Shown here: piece by piece, positions 51,659 through 63,818 of the stretch
Numbering within the stretch: position 1 is the first letter of the stretch
Layout of the letters: each line of letters starts with the position of its first letter
Assembly (NCBI RefSeq): GCF_000220395.1
Contig: NW_004086389.1
Coordinates: forward strand, 1-64,000
DNA from: Ichthyophthirius multifiliis
Lineage: Eukaryota; Ciliophora; Oligohymenophorea; Hymenostomatida
DNA: 64,000 bases
Direction: 5' to 3'
Translations under genes and position numbers: made by a program
Notes under the pieces: model-generated
The model's input: only the letters and a program-made list of their open reading frames with translations
The model's database searches: none
What the model was told of the DNA's origin: nothing

Positions 51659-51770
51659 GTATATGTATATGCTTTTTTGTGTTAAAACTTATAAATTTAC
51701 ATTTTTATTATATAAACAAAAATTAATTATAATATATATATATATATATATATATTTATTTATTTAAAAA
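51443..51770. other. Intergenic spacer with TA/TG microsatellite
   Basis: Contains (AT)n at about 51615-51652 running into a short ATATGT repeat, and a second TA run at about 51733-51756. No gene seen. Confidence 0.7.
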
Positions 51771-53533
51771 ATGAGTTATTTGGATATATAAAATAAAAAA
51801 TAGTTAAATACATCGTACAATATGAAAAAGCAAAATAAAAAATAATAATTAGAATCTTAATATCAAAATCTAAATTTATAATACAATAACAACCATAATA
51901 AATGTAACTAATCAACTCCAAATATTAAAAAGTCCTAATAAATTTCAAGCTATAAATCATTGAAATAACAATTAACATCTTATTTTATACAATCCTCGAT
52001 AAAAAAGCCAAATTTAAATAATTCACAATGTATTAGTACTCAAATATACTAAAAAGACAATCCAATAGAAAATAAAAAAATATTATAAACAAAAAGCAAT
52101 TAAAACATGAATATGCAAAGAAGATTTAGTAATGAATTATTTAAATATAGTAACAAATCTTCTTTATTTTAAAAACGTAATATGTCCTTATCATAGGAAG
52201 CCCCTTTATAATATAAACAAAACAGTAATTTTATGAAAAAAATAGACACTTTAAATAAACAATTATAAGAAATGAAGTAAGGAAATTATAACAAATAAAA
52301 TATTCTAATAGATTTAAAAACTCCTTGTATTGACAAGAATTTAGATTTTTTAAATTAAATAATAAATAAAAATCAGGACAATTTTTCTAATGATATTAAA
52401 AATTATAGTTAAGTTTAAGAAAGAAAGTAATAATTATTAATATTATTTTTAAAAAATAATTAAAAAATAGTTTTAAAATAAGTCCTATGCAATAAGCTCC
52501 TTTGAATTGTAGTCCTAAATATAAAATAAATCAGCAAAAAATAAAATAAGAAAAAGCTAATAATAATAGCCTTTTGACTTCCTAAAATTAAACATCTAAT
52601 AATATATATTAAACAAATTAAAATTATAAGTAAAATAAAAATTCTTGTTTATAATAAATGACTAAAAAGCATTAAAAGGAAAATAATTTTAGTACAAAAT
52701 AAAATTTGTAAAAAAATATCAAAAATATAACCCTTTCAAATAATTTAATAAATAAATGGTAATAAAAAATATAAAAAGTTTGGTTTTTTTAAAAAAAAAC
52801 TTGAATAATAATTCAAAAACATTAAGTGAATAAAAAAAAGAAGAAAATAATAATAAAAAAAATTCAAGTGATTAAAAAAATAAAAATACTGGTAAATAAT
52901 AAAAATAAATATTTATAATTTAAAATCAAATAAATGAGTTAAATGCAAGAAATTAGGAGAAAGATTTAATTATTAATTAATTGAATAAAATTATTGAAGA
53001 TTTGTAAAATGATATTCAATAATAAAAATAAAATATATATCATTAATAACCATAATAATCTAATTAATTATATTCTTAAAGTTTTTTTTTTAAAAAAAAT
53101 TATATTTAATCTAAAAAATGTAAAAAAAAGAAATTGAAAACATATATAAAAATAGCAAAGATGAATAAAAAGATGAAAATAATGATAATTAGAAAATTAG
53201 ATAATAATTATATCGAATATCAGAAGTAGATAGTTAATATATAAATAATATAAATGAAAGCACAGAAAGTTAAAATTAGGAAATAAATAGTTAAGATTAT
53301 ATATGTAATGTTTTAATTTCTAATTAATACAATTAAAATAAAGAATTATAATAAAATAAGATAGATGCAAAAGTTAAAAAAAAATATTATAGTAAATTTA
53401 TATTATTTTATAAAAAAAAGGAAGAAATATATATAAATAATAAAAATAGCTTAGAATTAAAAGAAAAAAATAATAAAAAAAAAATTAAAAAAAATAATTA
53501 AAGTTTAAAAATTAACAAAAATAATAAAAATAA

Positions 53534-53588
<55 letters not shown>

Positions 53589-53650
53589 TATAATAATTAT
53601 AATAATAAAATTTAGTTTTTAATTAAAATTAATTATAAAAAATATAAAAT
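51771..53650 (+). CDS. Asn/Lys/Gln-rich low-complexity protein
   Basis: ATG 51771 opens a frame of over 200 codons (MSYLDIQNKKQLNTSYNMKK) with Ser/Asn-rich disordered sequence. An intron at about 52429-52474 leads to more of the same, with a STPN-like and SPMQQAPLNCSPK segment. Around 52790-53040 is a short coiled coil (NQINELNARNQEKDLIINQL); a further intron near 53080-53130 follows, then a charged tail ending in a long Asn run. The 3' end is not clear: TGA is absent in the last frame for some distance past 53650, and sequence beyond that is ordinary non-coding AT. No family recognised. Confidence 0.5.
53515..53612 (+). repeat. (AAT)n repeat encoding poly-Asn
   Basis: A run of AAT/AAA codons dominated by about 15 AAT units; in the frame of the preceding gene it reads as poly-Asn with a few Lys and Tyr. 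Confidence 0.7.
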
Positions 53651-54269
53651 AAAATAATAATATAATAAAATACTTTATAAAATGTCAAAAATAATACTTA
53701 TACTAGTTTTTAATAAAAATACAATAATTAAAATTTTTTTTTAAAAGAATTTATAAAATTTAATTGAAATTATATATTTTTTGTAATAAATTAACAAATG
53801 TTTAATTAATTATATAATATGTTTCTATTTTTTTTTTTATTTCAACTAAATATTATTTTCATTTTTAAAAAGAAATCATTATTATTTAAATTAATTTTTT
53901 TTATATATATAATTATGTATTTATATTTTTGTATATTTCAAAAACATATAAAAATTATTAATAAATTAATAATGATTTATTTAAGTTTGAATCTATATAA
54001 ATAATTATATTTAATCAAATATTATTTTTATTTAATTAAATATTAAGTTTATTACAAATTTTTAATTTATTTTTATTAAAAAACTAAAAAAATGATTTTA
54101 TTTAATTATTTTTTTTTTTTTATTATTTTAATTTTTTTATAAGAAAATATTTATTTATTTAATTTTAATAAAAAATAAAAAATAACATCTTTCTATTTTT
54201 TTATTTTGTAAAATAATTATCTTAAATCTTAATAAAATAAAACTATTAATATACTAATATTAATTCATA
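53651..54269. other. Spacer between converging genes
   Basis: Pure AT-rich sequence. A standard-code open frame at 53819-54004 is hydrophobic low complexity without coding character. Confidence 0.5.
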
Positions 54270-54556
54270 TCATAGATATTCAAATATTCTTCTTGTTTAT
54301 TTAGCTTATTAGTACCAAGGTAATGTATATGTATATCTTGGCAAAACATACATTTTTTAATAATTACTTTTATTTGTTAAATTTATTAAATATGTTAGTA
54401 TAATATATTTTACTAATCCATCAACATAAGTGTGATTGTTCCAAAAAATAATAAATTTAATACTCCTGCTCTTTTAACCAATCTTCTTGAAACATTGAAC
54501 CCAGTTTATGCAAATTTAAAAACTCTAAATTCTTTTAATTAATCAAAATTATTCAT
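54270..54556 (-). CDS. Small single-pass membrane protein, 79 residues
   Basis: Minus-strand gene of two exons, ATG at 54554-54556, TGA at 54270-54272, intron 54367-54413 (47 bp, in phase). The protein has a short polar N-terminus, a basic stretch (FNVSRRLVKRAG), one hydrophobic segment (VLNLLFFGTITLMLMD), then an aromatic and basic C-terminus (YVLPRYTYTLPWYQQAK). Size and layout resemble small accessory subunits of mitochondrial inner-membrane complexes, but no specific family was recognised. It is far too short to be found without splicing. Confidence 0.65.
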
Positions 54557-54738
54557 TTTTTTAAAAAAATATATATAATATGTATTAAAATATTATTATT
54601 TAAAAGGGAAAAAAAAATAAAAAAAATTAACTATATATAATCTGTCATAATTTTATTTTTTTTAAAAAAATAATAATAATAAAATACATAAATATTATTT
54701 AGAAATATCTATACTAAATAAAAGAAGCCTATAAAAAT
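54557..54738. promoter_or_regulatory. Short divergent promoter region
   Basis: 182 bp between divergent start codons of the small membrane protein and the CBP80 gene; both promoters must lie here. No motif defined. Confidence 0.55.
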
Positions 54739-56862
54739 ATGAACGAAAATATTTAAGATAGTGAAAATGATAAAATATAAATCGAGGAATAATCAAAAAA
54801 AGTATCTTTACCAGAGCAAGATCGCATAAGAATTTTAGTAGTTAGAGTATGTGAAGACATACCAGAAAACTTTCAAAAAAACATACAAAAGCTCCAGGAT
54901 TTAATAATCGAATATTCTTAAAACTAGAAAAAATATGAACAAAAAGAAATACTAATAAATTATTTTGTAGATTCAATATCTTTACTAAGCTTTAAGCAAT
55001 CAATATATGCCACAGTGTTAAGTTTAATTCTTTAGAATAATAAGGAAATATTTTAAGAAATCCTAAAATAAATACTTGAAAAATTTCAAAAATCATTAAA
55101 TTAAGGTGAGAGGATAGCTAGTAAAAATATTTTAATATTTTTAGGAGAATTAATGAATATAGGAATAATAAATTCTTTTAATTTTCTAAAATTATTATCA
55201 TAAATTCTTCTTTAATCTCACTAAGAATCTTGTGATTATTATTTAAGTATTATTATTGGAACACTTCCTTATGTCTAAAACACTCTTAAATAGAAAATAG
55301 AATAAGAATTTAATACTTTTATTCATGAAATTAATAAGAGAATGCAAAATAGAAACCTTTAATATATTTCAATTTTTAACAAAAATAAATTAAAAAATTT
55401 CGATTTTCTTTCTATTTAACATCGTTATTTAGTTAAAGACATTGAAAATTCCAAAAACATTAACACTTTGAAGGCCTATAAGCTCTTTGTGACTTAATTA
55501 AAGAAAATAGAATGGCCCGAAGTGGAACTTAATCTTGATTTTAATCAAAAAAACGAATAAAATTGTGTATATTAATCACCCTTATTTATGAGTTCTATCT
55601 TAAAAACTGAAGAATAAGAAGAAGATGATGACGAAGACAAATATTAAATCTAAATTACAAGCGAAAATTTACTATTATATGAAAACATTTAATAAACAAT
55701 AGGGCTTTTTTCACATTAAAAGAAGACTTTATTACAATAAATAGAAATAGTAAGTAAAATTCTAGAAAAAAAGGAAGAAGTCTACGCATTTTTTGTAGAT
55801 ATTTTATTCAATGAATCCCTTCGTTCCCCCCCTAAAAAAGATATAGAAAACATATTTTATTGCTCATTAATAATCTCACTTTACTTTTAAGAAAAAGACC
55901 TTGTTTAGAAAATTGTTTTTTAAGCCTTTGTTTTTTAATATGAGAATCTAAACAATTTAACTGTTGATACGATCGAAGCCTTAGCCGATTTTATTAGTCA
56001 TTACTTAACAAATGTCTCTTTTGAATTTTTTTGGAACAGAATATCCGTTAATGGTGAAAAACAAACCAATTTTCTCAAAAATGTCTTTAAAAAAATCTCT
56101 TATATGAACAATCCTTCTAAAATAGAAGAATATTTTAATGAATATGCTTAATTTAAATAATTCTTATATACTTAACCTATAAAAGAAATTATTAAATTGT
56201 AATATTCAGATAAAGATATTTATTAGAAAATAATGGAAAAAATAGTTCAAAAAAAAACATCATAAGAACTCTTAGACTTTCTTAATGGATTTCCTAATTA
56301 ACCTGAAATTCTTAAAGTTTTCCTTGAATGTCTCTTTTTTAGATCTTGTGAAACTTTTACTCATTTGAAAATTTTATATTAACGTTATTAATAATTATTG
56401 AAATCTTTAGGATAATAAAATTAATAACTATATAAATATATTATTAATACATTATTAAGTTTTTGGTAAAATAGTGAATTTCATCTAAATATTTATTTAT
56501 AGATTTTTATTAATAATGAATTTATTAAACCTATTTAAATTATAGAAGTTATTTTTAATAACATAAATGATTCTTCTCAAGATTTCAGAACTAATTAATT
56601 ATGGCTTTTTATGAGAAAGTGTGTTATTAATGCAGGAGCTTCTCAAGAAATACTTAATTATATTTTTAATTAATTTTTGACTATTTTTGAAGATGAAAAT
56701 GAAGATGAAATCTAAAAGAAATTCTATATTGAATACTTTATTTATTTTGTTAGATTATATAAGCATAAAGTCAATTGGAAAGATAAATATTAGCAATAAT
56801 TTTAGAATAGTGAAAAGTCTCGTATTCTCCAATTAGATGTTATTAATTCTTACAATCCTTGA
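54739..56862 (+). CDS. NCBP1: Nuclear cap-binding protein subunit 1 (CBP80)
   Basis: One uninterrupted open frame of 707 codons, ATG 54739 to TGA 56860-56862, with no intron and no break. All-helical MIF4G-type protein with the CBP80 layout. It starts with a short acidic tail and QDRIRILVVRVCEDI, and has a helical N-terminal MIF4G domain with LIIGTLPYVQ-like turns (human: 'FLSSLPWVG'). Next come an Asp/Glu-rich loop (QEEDDDEDK) and a second MIF4G domain. In the third domain CETFTHLKILYQRYQQLLK matches the 'SFSH' helix of human CBP80, and LWLFMRKCVINAG matches its following helix. CBP80 binds CBP20 and the m7G cap in the nucleus and helps splicing, export and decay of mRNA. At about 707 residues it is slightly shorter than the human protein (790), lacking the C-terminal extension. 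The family call rests on pattern recognition. Confidence 0.8.
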
Positions 56863-57038
56863 ATTTGATATATTTATGTTAATTTTTTTTTTATTTAATA
56901 ATAAAAAAATTATATATAAAATATTTATTTAATAACATAAAAAACAATAATAAATAAATGTATATTTTATATATTAAAAAACATCTAATATATTTAAAAA
57001 AAAAAAAATATTATTATATATTTATTTAATTTTTATAA

Positions 57039-58009
57039 ATGAAAAAAAATATTATTAATAAATAATCAATCGATATTTACTATTAAGAAAAATAGTTTCC
57101 AAAAACTTATATTGTAAAAAAATCAACGCCAGATTAAAATCCTCATATAAATTTATTAAATCCAAAAAATAATATAAATTATAAAAACAAAATTACCCAT
57201 TTAAATACAAACAAAAATGATTCATTAAATATACTATAAAAAACTTCTTAAAAAAATTCATAAAATAGAGTTGTCAATTAAGGTAAAACATACAGAAATA
57301 GCCCTATATTTAATATTCATAAATCATGTGATGTATAAAAAAAAATGAGTTAGAAATTTATAAATAAAAAACTAATATAATTTAAAGGCAAAAAATTTAC
57401 ATAGTAATAATATTTTAGATAAAGATCAACCTAATATTAACAAAATATATTAATAAAAATAAACAGAAAGATATAAAACATATGAAGGACCATAAATTTC
57501 TACCAAAAAGACTAAATATTTTTAATAAAAAAATGATTCTTTTAGTAATTGTAGTAGTTGTTAAAAATCGCAAATGCATTATAGTAAAAATAAAGAACAT
57601 GATTAATAAAATTAAATAAATAAAGAAGATAAAGATATCTATGAAAACAAAATAAGATAATAACTATAACAAATTTCTGATTTGTAACATTAAGTATAGC
57701 AATTAAAATAATTAGATGAGGAAAAAACTAAATTATTAAATTTAAATTAAAAAAACGAATTATCTTTATAAAATCAAATAAACTAATTAAAAATAAATAA
57801 TTTAGAATAATAATAATAAATTAAAACATACTAAAACTAAATTGATTAAATATTAAATAATTAAAAGAAAGACAAAGCAAAAGATGAATAAATATAAGAA
57901 CTTAATTAATAGATAAATAAATTGAGTAATTAAAATGATTAAATAAAAGTAAATAATTAAAGAAATATTGAAAATTAAATGCTTATTGAATAATTAAAAG
58001 AAGAAAAAA

Positions 58010-58062
<53 letters not shown>

Positions 58063-59232
58063 ACTTTTCTTTACTTTATTTTTTAGAAATTATTATCTGA
58101 TAATACTTTTCTTAGTAATGAAATTTTATAATTAACTTAAAGATATGAATAAGATATGGTATATTTTAAAATATTTAATAAAATTTATCTTAATAAATTT
58201 CTATTTTTAGGAAAGAATTTAATATCAGATGAAATCAAAATAAGAAAAAGATAATGAAAAATTAATGAATTAAATAATTATTAAATTCCAAAAGCTATAA
58301 TAAGTAAAATATATAAAATTATATTTAAATTATTTTTAATTATAATCAAAAAAAAAGATTAAAAATTATGATTAATATTAAAAATAAGTAAAAATAAATA
58401 AAGAAACAATTTCATATATATTTAATATATTTAAATATTTTTAGACTAGTGATTTATTATTATAATAGAAGTTTCAAAATGAATAAATAAGAGACTTTTA
58501 ATCACACGATGAAATTAAAGAGAACTCAGTTTTAAGTCATGTAGAAACAGCATTAAAATAAATAAGTGAATAATAAATGCTTAAAAATTAATTGTTAAAT
58601 ACTGAATAATAATTAAATAATAAAAATTAAGAAGTCTAATAATTATATTAATTATTAAATAAAAGAAAGAAAGATTATAAAGATCAAAATAAAATAATTG
58701 AAGAAATATTAAAATAAAATTAAACTTTAAAATAAGAAGTATAAAATCTTAAAAAATATTAAAATATATCGGATAACATAAAAGAAGGATATAATAACTA
58801 AAAGTTTAAAATTATATATATAAATTAATTAAAAAGATTGTATCTATAAATTTATATATATATATAAAAAAAAATTAATTAAAATATAAAGTCAATAAAC
58901 ACATGAATAGAAATTTTATGAAATTAAGGATAATAACTATAGTAGTATTAATTCTTAAAAAAAAGTAGTAATGATATATCAAATAATAATTAAAATTTAA
59001 TAAAAAATGTAAAATTATATTAATTATGATTTTAATTAATTTAAAATATAAATAAAAGCTAGATTTTATTGATAATAAAATATAAAATGATTAAAGAAAT
59101 TATAATTTAGAATATGACTAATATTAAAATAATAAAAATAAAAAACCTGTAACTAAAGATATGACAAAAACTGAATTTTTAGATACAAAAATTATACCTT
59201 AGAATGTAATAGAATCAAAATTAATTATCTGA
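57039..59232 (+). CDS. Long coiled-coil protein
   Basis: ATG 57039, TGA 59230-59232. The first ~130 residues are disordered (QFPKTYIVKKSTPDQNPH). From about 57600 the protein is a continuous coiled coil rich in Gln, Lys, Glu, Leu and Asn. Introns: about 58010-58085 (its 5' part is a TA microsatellite), 58159-58211, about 58306-58443, a probable one near 58800-58880, and about 59010-59060. The last exon ends with a polar tail (PVTKDMTKTEF). A one-base change of frame near 57390 is unresolved. No family recognised; likely cytoskeletal. Confidence 0.65.
58012..58057. repeat. (TA)n microsatellite at an intron start
   Basis: The GTATATATA run directly follows the exon end and supplies the GT donor itself; the acceptor lies near 58085. 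Confidence 0.75.
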
Positions 59233-59721
59233 ATAAATAATACATATATATATATATATATATAGATAGCTAAATAATAAAATTATTATGTTTAAAATAA
59301 AATCCATACTAACAGAAAATCAAAATCAAAATATATTCAGTTATTAATTTTTTAAATCTTCTTTCTTAATTTAAAATTTATGAAAATAATATTTTTTAGT
59401 AAAACATACATTATAAGTTTTAAATATAAGCAGGTTTATATTTCATTTGAAAAAATGAAATATTTTTAATTTAAATTTTTTAATTTTATAAAAATATTTT
59501 TGTAATATAAAGTCTAAAGATAATTATTTATTAAAAAATTTTATTAAAATTATTAAAATTAAAATATTTAAGAAAATTTTTTTGAAATATATTGATTCGC
59601 AAAATAATTTCTTTTTATTTATTATTAATTACTATATTGAAAAAAATTAAGATTACGGAAAATTAAATAAAAATTAAATGATATAAGCAATTTCTATAAA
59701 AAATATATAAATATATATTGA

Positions 59722-59758
<37 letters not shown>

Positions 59759-60569
59759 ATATATATATAAATTTATATATCTTTATATATCTATATATAT
59801 ATCTAATTTTTTTTTTTTTATTATATATTTATTTTTATATATCATACGATTTTACCTAAATAAAATAACTATCTATTTTATATTAGACTTTTAAGAAAGT
59901 GAAAAAATTTAATATACATTATTATCAAAATAAATGGATTTATAATAGTAATATTTAATTTAATCCTCAAAAAAATATATTTCAAAATTTTGTATAAATT
60001 ATAATTTATCAAATGAATTATTTTTTACTGAATTTATGAAATATTCTATATTAATTAGAATAATACATTTATTATATATATTTCATCATTATAAAAATTG
60101 ATTTTTTTTTTTATTACAAATAGTTTTTAGTTATTTATTTTCTCTCAAAAAAATTAACTAAAAAAACTAAAATTTAAAAAAATATAAGTTTTATGTATTT
60201 TTTTAAAAATAAATAAAATTACTTTTTATATAATTCAATATAAACTTTTTAAATAAAATAATAAAAAATTATATTATTATAGATTATAAAAGTTTCTAAA
60301 AGCAATATATAATTATCGCATTTCCAAAACGACACTCTTTATAATCAGTAATTATTGACTCTATTAAGAATTTAAATAATATTAATAATTATATTTTTCC
60401 TTTATTAGGGAAGACATATATTATTATTTTTTTTAGAAACAAAAATACTTAAAAATAATATTTTTCTACTGTTTTAAATACACTATTTTATATTAAAATT
60501 ATATATATTAATATTTATTAATATAAATTATAAATATTATTATTTAAAATAAAATAAATTAATTATATT
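59233..60569. other. 1.3-kb intergenic region
   Basis: No gene on either strand. Holds TA-rich runs at about 59245-59264 and 59729-59800. It lies between two plus-strand genes. Confidence 0.5.
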
Positions 60570-61572
60570 ATGTATTAAGAAGAATAATAACAATCAATAA
60601 TAAATAATTTTTAAGGTTCACGTTAATCTTTTGATTCTTCTTAAAGAATATCTAGCTCCATTTCTTAACTATCTAGATCTTATGGAGGAATAATGATAAA
60701 TCCAACAGGGTCATATCAAATAAGTAAATATATATATATATTTAAGAAAATAAATTAATTAATATAAATATTTTCATTTCATTTTAAATAGCTAAAATAT
60801 ATTAAATTCATAGTAAAAAAATTGATGGCGAACCTTAAAATTACGGTTCTGATTTTAATGAAAATTTATAGCTTAATATAACAAATAATAGCTTATTGAG
60901 TATTCCTTAAGATTAAGTTTTTTACCTTTATTTTCTCAAATAAATTAACCTTATTTTATAAATTATATATAACTGCCTTTATTTGTTGATGAAATAATAG
61001 ATTTGTATACAAAACATAACTTAAGCTTTATAATATTTTTGATTTTTTAGTTTTTAGTTGAATCTATTTTTTTGATTATAAACTTTACTTAAAGAGCAAA
61101 TACAATTGAGAACGTTTTTTTTTTTTATTAATATAAGTTTTTTTTTATTTAATATAAAATCAAAAACGTAGTTATAAATTATTTATGATGATCTAAATTT
61201 TGATTAACTTTATAAATTTATTTATAACATTTTTCATAAGTAAATTAAATAAATATTTTACATAATTATTAATTAAAATATATATAGTTAATGTATTTTA
61301 CAGTATATTTTATTATTCAATTGGATTTTTATCCACAATATAAAAATAACTGACTTTAATGAATATTTTTTCAAGGGCTACAATAGTTGGAATGTCTATT
61401 TAAATTATTTTGAGCTATTTTGATGAGTAAAATATTATTTTTTAATAAAAAATTTAAATTATTTATAATTTATAGATTTAATACCTTTTTATTCTTTTTA
61501 AGATTGATAGCCTATATTTATACAAAATTCATAAGTCACTTATTACTCTAATTAGTATTATTACCAAGATGA
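60570..61572 (+). CDS. Multi-pass membrane protein, unknown
   Basis: ATG 60570; first exon encodes a Ser/Gln-rich N-terminus (SRSYGGIMINPTGSYQI) and ends at the intron 60722-60790. The next part runs through FNENLQLNITNNSLL. After one missing T in the T-run near 60920 it continues with FINYIQLPLFVDEIIDLY and a first clear membrane segment (SFIIFLIFQFLVESIFLII). After an intron (about 61114-61310) come FLSTIQKQLTLMN, a second hydrophobic segment (ATIVGMSIQIILSYFDE), a short intron (61426-61473) and a last one (FNTFLFFLRLIAYIYTKF). TGA at 61570-61572. The size and C-terminal 'LFFLRLIAYIY' pattern faintly recall small four-helix ciliary membrane proteins such as TMEM138; this is weak. Confidence 0.5.
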
Positions 61573-61807
61573 TATTTATAAATTTGATAATTTATATATT
61601 TAAATAATAATTTTAACCAAACATAATTATTTTTTAATATACACTAAAATATTATATATATATTTTTATCATTAGCATAATATTTTTTTTATAAAATTTT
61701 AATCTATTTTAATTTTTAATATGGTAAATTAGTTAAAGATAATTAAAAAAATAAAATTTTACTTAAAAATAAAAATTAATAAAATTTTAATCAATATATA
61801 AAAAAAA
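61573..61807. other. Intergenic spacer
   Basis: About 235 bp, AT-rich, nothing specific seen. Confidence 0.5.
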
Positions 61808-63689
61808 ATGAATAATAGCTAATAATTGAATTCTGATATTGATGATTAAGATTAAGACTATAATGTAAAAATAATATATTTTTTTTTAATTTATAGTTAT
61901 TAATTTTAAATATTTTTTTATGTTAAAAAAATATAACTCAGCTTTCAATATAGCTTTAAAAAAAACAAGCAGAAGTGGATGAAATTAATAAAAAAATTAG
62001 ATACATGGAATTATAATTTAGGAAAAAAGAAATAGAAGTATTATAAATTATTTAAAAGCAAAAAATTGTTTTATTATTATTATTATAGTTTAATAGTGAA
62101 TTAGACAATTAAAAATAAAAAGTATAAATTTTAGAAGAAACATTATCATAGAAATTATAAGAATTCAAAACAAACCAATTAGTAAATGAATTAGAAAGAT
62201 AATTAAGTTAAGTAGAGATGGGACTAAATTTAAAATAATAATAGGAATAATAATTATTAGTTAAAATATGTCTATTAGAATAAGAAAATTAGTAATTATT
62301 AGAAGAAAAGCATTCAATGAACATTGTAAACATTATGGAAATTCTAAAATAAAATGAAGCTCTTGAAAAAGAAATAGAATAATTAAAAACAACAGCTGTA
62401 GATACTATTGTGGACAAGGAGAATAATATAATATTCCTAAATGAAAAAGTAAATGAGTTAGAAATAAGTTTAGAAAATTATAAATAATAAATAGATTAAT
62501 AAAATTTCGAATTCGATAATAGGTTTTAATAAGCTTTTAATAAGGAAGATTAGACAATAAAGAATATGAATAAAAAATATAATAATTAGAAAACTAATTG
62601 TATGAAAAATATTGTTGTAATATTGAAGAAGAATTAATTAAATTTTAACTTACTGAAGCTGAAGAATAAAATAAAAACAAAAGTGATAAGATAAAGCAAA
62701 TAGAAAAGTAATTAAATTTATAAAAGGAATAATTTGAGAATGAAATTAATTAAAAAAATCAAATAATTAATAACTTAAATATCAAAATAAGTTAATTAAA
62801 TTAATATTAAGCAAAATTAAAATAATAAATAGAAGAAGTTTAAAGAAAAGTTTAAGAAAAACAAAATTAAATAGAACTTCAATAATAAAAAATTATGTAA
62901 ATAATAAGGAAAAATAAATAACTAGAATTAGAAAATTAATAAAATAATGAAAATGAATAAAAATTAAAACGGAATTTAAAATAATAAAAATAATAAATTG
63001 ATTTATTATAAAAAGAAAATTAAATATAAAAAGAAACTATTGACTAAATTCAATTATAAAAAAATAATATAAATAATAATACTTAATAATAAATATAATA
63101 ATCTAATACAATATCTTTAGTTAATTTAGCTAAAGATTTTAGAGATGAAGATTTTAATTGGGATGAAGAAGAGGAAGAGAAAACTGAAAAGATATAAACA
63201 CCTTAATTAAAATCAAAATAAATACATGTTTAAGATACAATATAGAAATTTAAAGAAGAGAATTAATAATTAAAGAGCATAAACTTTAAGCTTTAATTAT
63301 AAAATAACTCTTTAGATGCCCATAATAAAAAACTAGAAACATAAATGATAGAACTTCTAAAATAATTATAAGATAATAGAAAGGAGTTAATGAATAATGA
63401 AAAAGTAGCAAATTTAATTTAAGAGTTAAATACTTTCAAAACACACTGTAAAAAAGTTGAAAGCTATTTTGTAAATGAAAAATTATAATTAATTGAAGAA
63501 AATTATTATTTAAAAAATGAACTTAAAATATAGACATAAAATTTTGATTAGAAAAATTAATTGTTTTCTTAAATTACATAAGAAAGGGATTATTTTAGAC
63601 ATAAATATAGTTAAGCAAAAAAAATGGTTGTTTAAAGAAAAAAGGAAGGATTAGAAAAAAAGAAAAACATATTTTAAATATTTTAATGA
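61808..63689 (+). CDS. Long coiled-coil protein (centrosomal/basal-body style)
   Basis: ATG 61808, TGA 63687-63689, one intron (61865-61953, in phase), about 595 residues. After a short acidic N-terminus (NSDIDDQDQDYN) almost the whole protein is coiled coil with regular heptads, for example ELERQLSQVEMGL and EEVQRKVQEKQNQIEL. It is interrupted by an acidic patch (FRDEDFNWDEEEEEKTEK) near 63140-63190, then coiled coil resumes to a basic C-terminus (KKMVVQRKKEGLEKKK). The frame changes once at the A-run 62572-62577; one more A restores it. No family recognised, but the architecture is that of basal-body, centrosome or ciliary-rootlet proteins, and the neighbour on the other strand is an SF-assemblin-like gene. 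Confidence 0.7.
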
Positions 63690-63818
63690 AAAAAAAAAAA
63701 AATTAATTTGCTTTTAAAAATTTTATTTTAATATATACTATTACATAAGTAAAATATTTTTTTTTTTTTAAATTATATTAATATTTATTTTTATATAAAT
63801 TTTTTATTTTATTATTTT
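63690..63818. other. Convergent 3' spacer
   Basis: 129 bp between stop codons of converging genes; T- and A-rich, nothing specific. Confidence 0.6.

Noticed and set aside
53819-54004. Hydrophobic plus-strand open frame
   Set aside because: Low-complexity Phe/Ile/Lys sequence typical of non-coding AT, ending at TAA, which is not a stop here.
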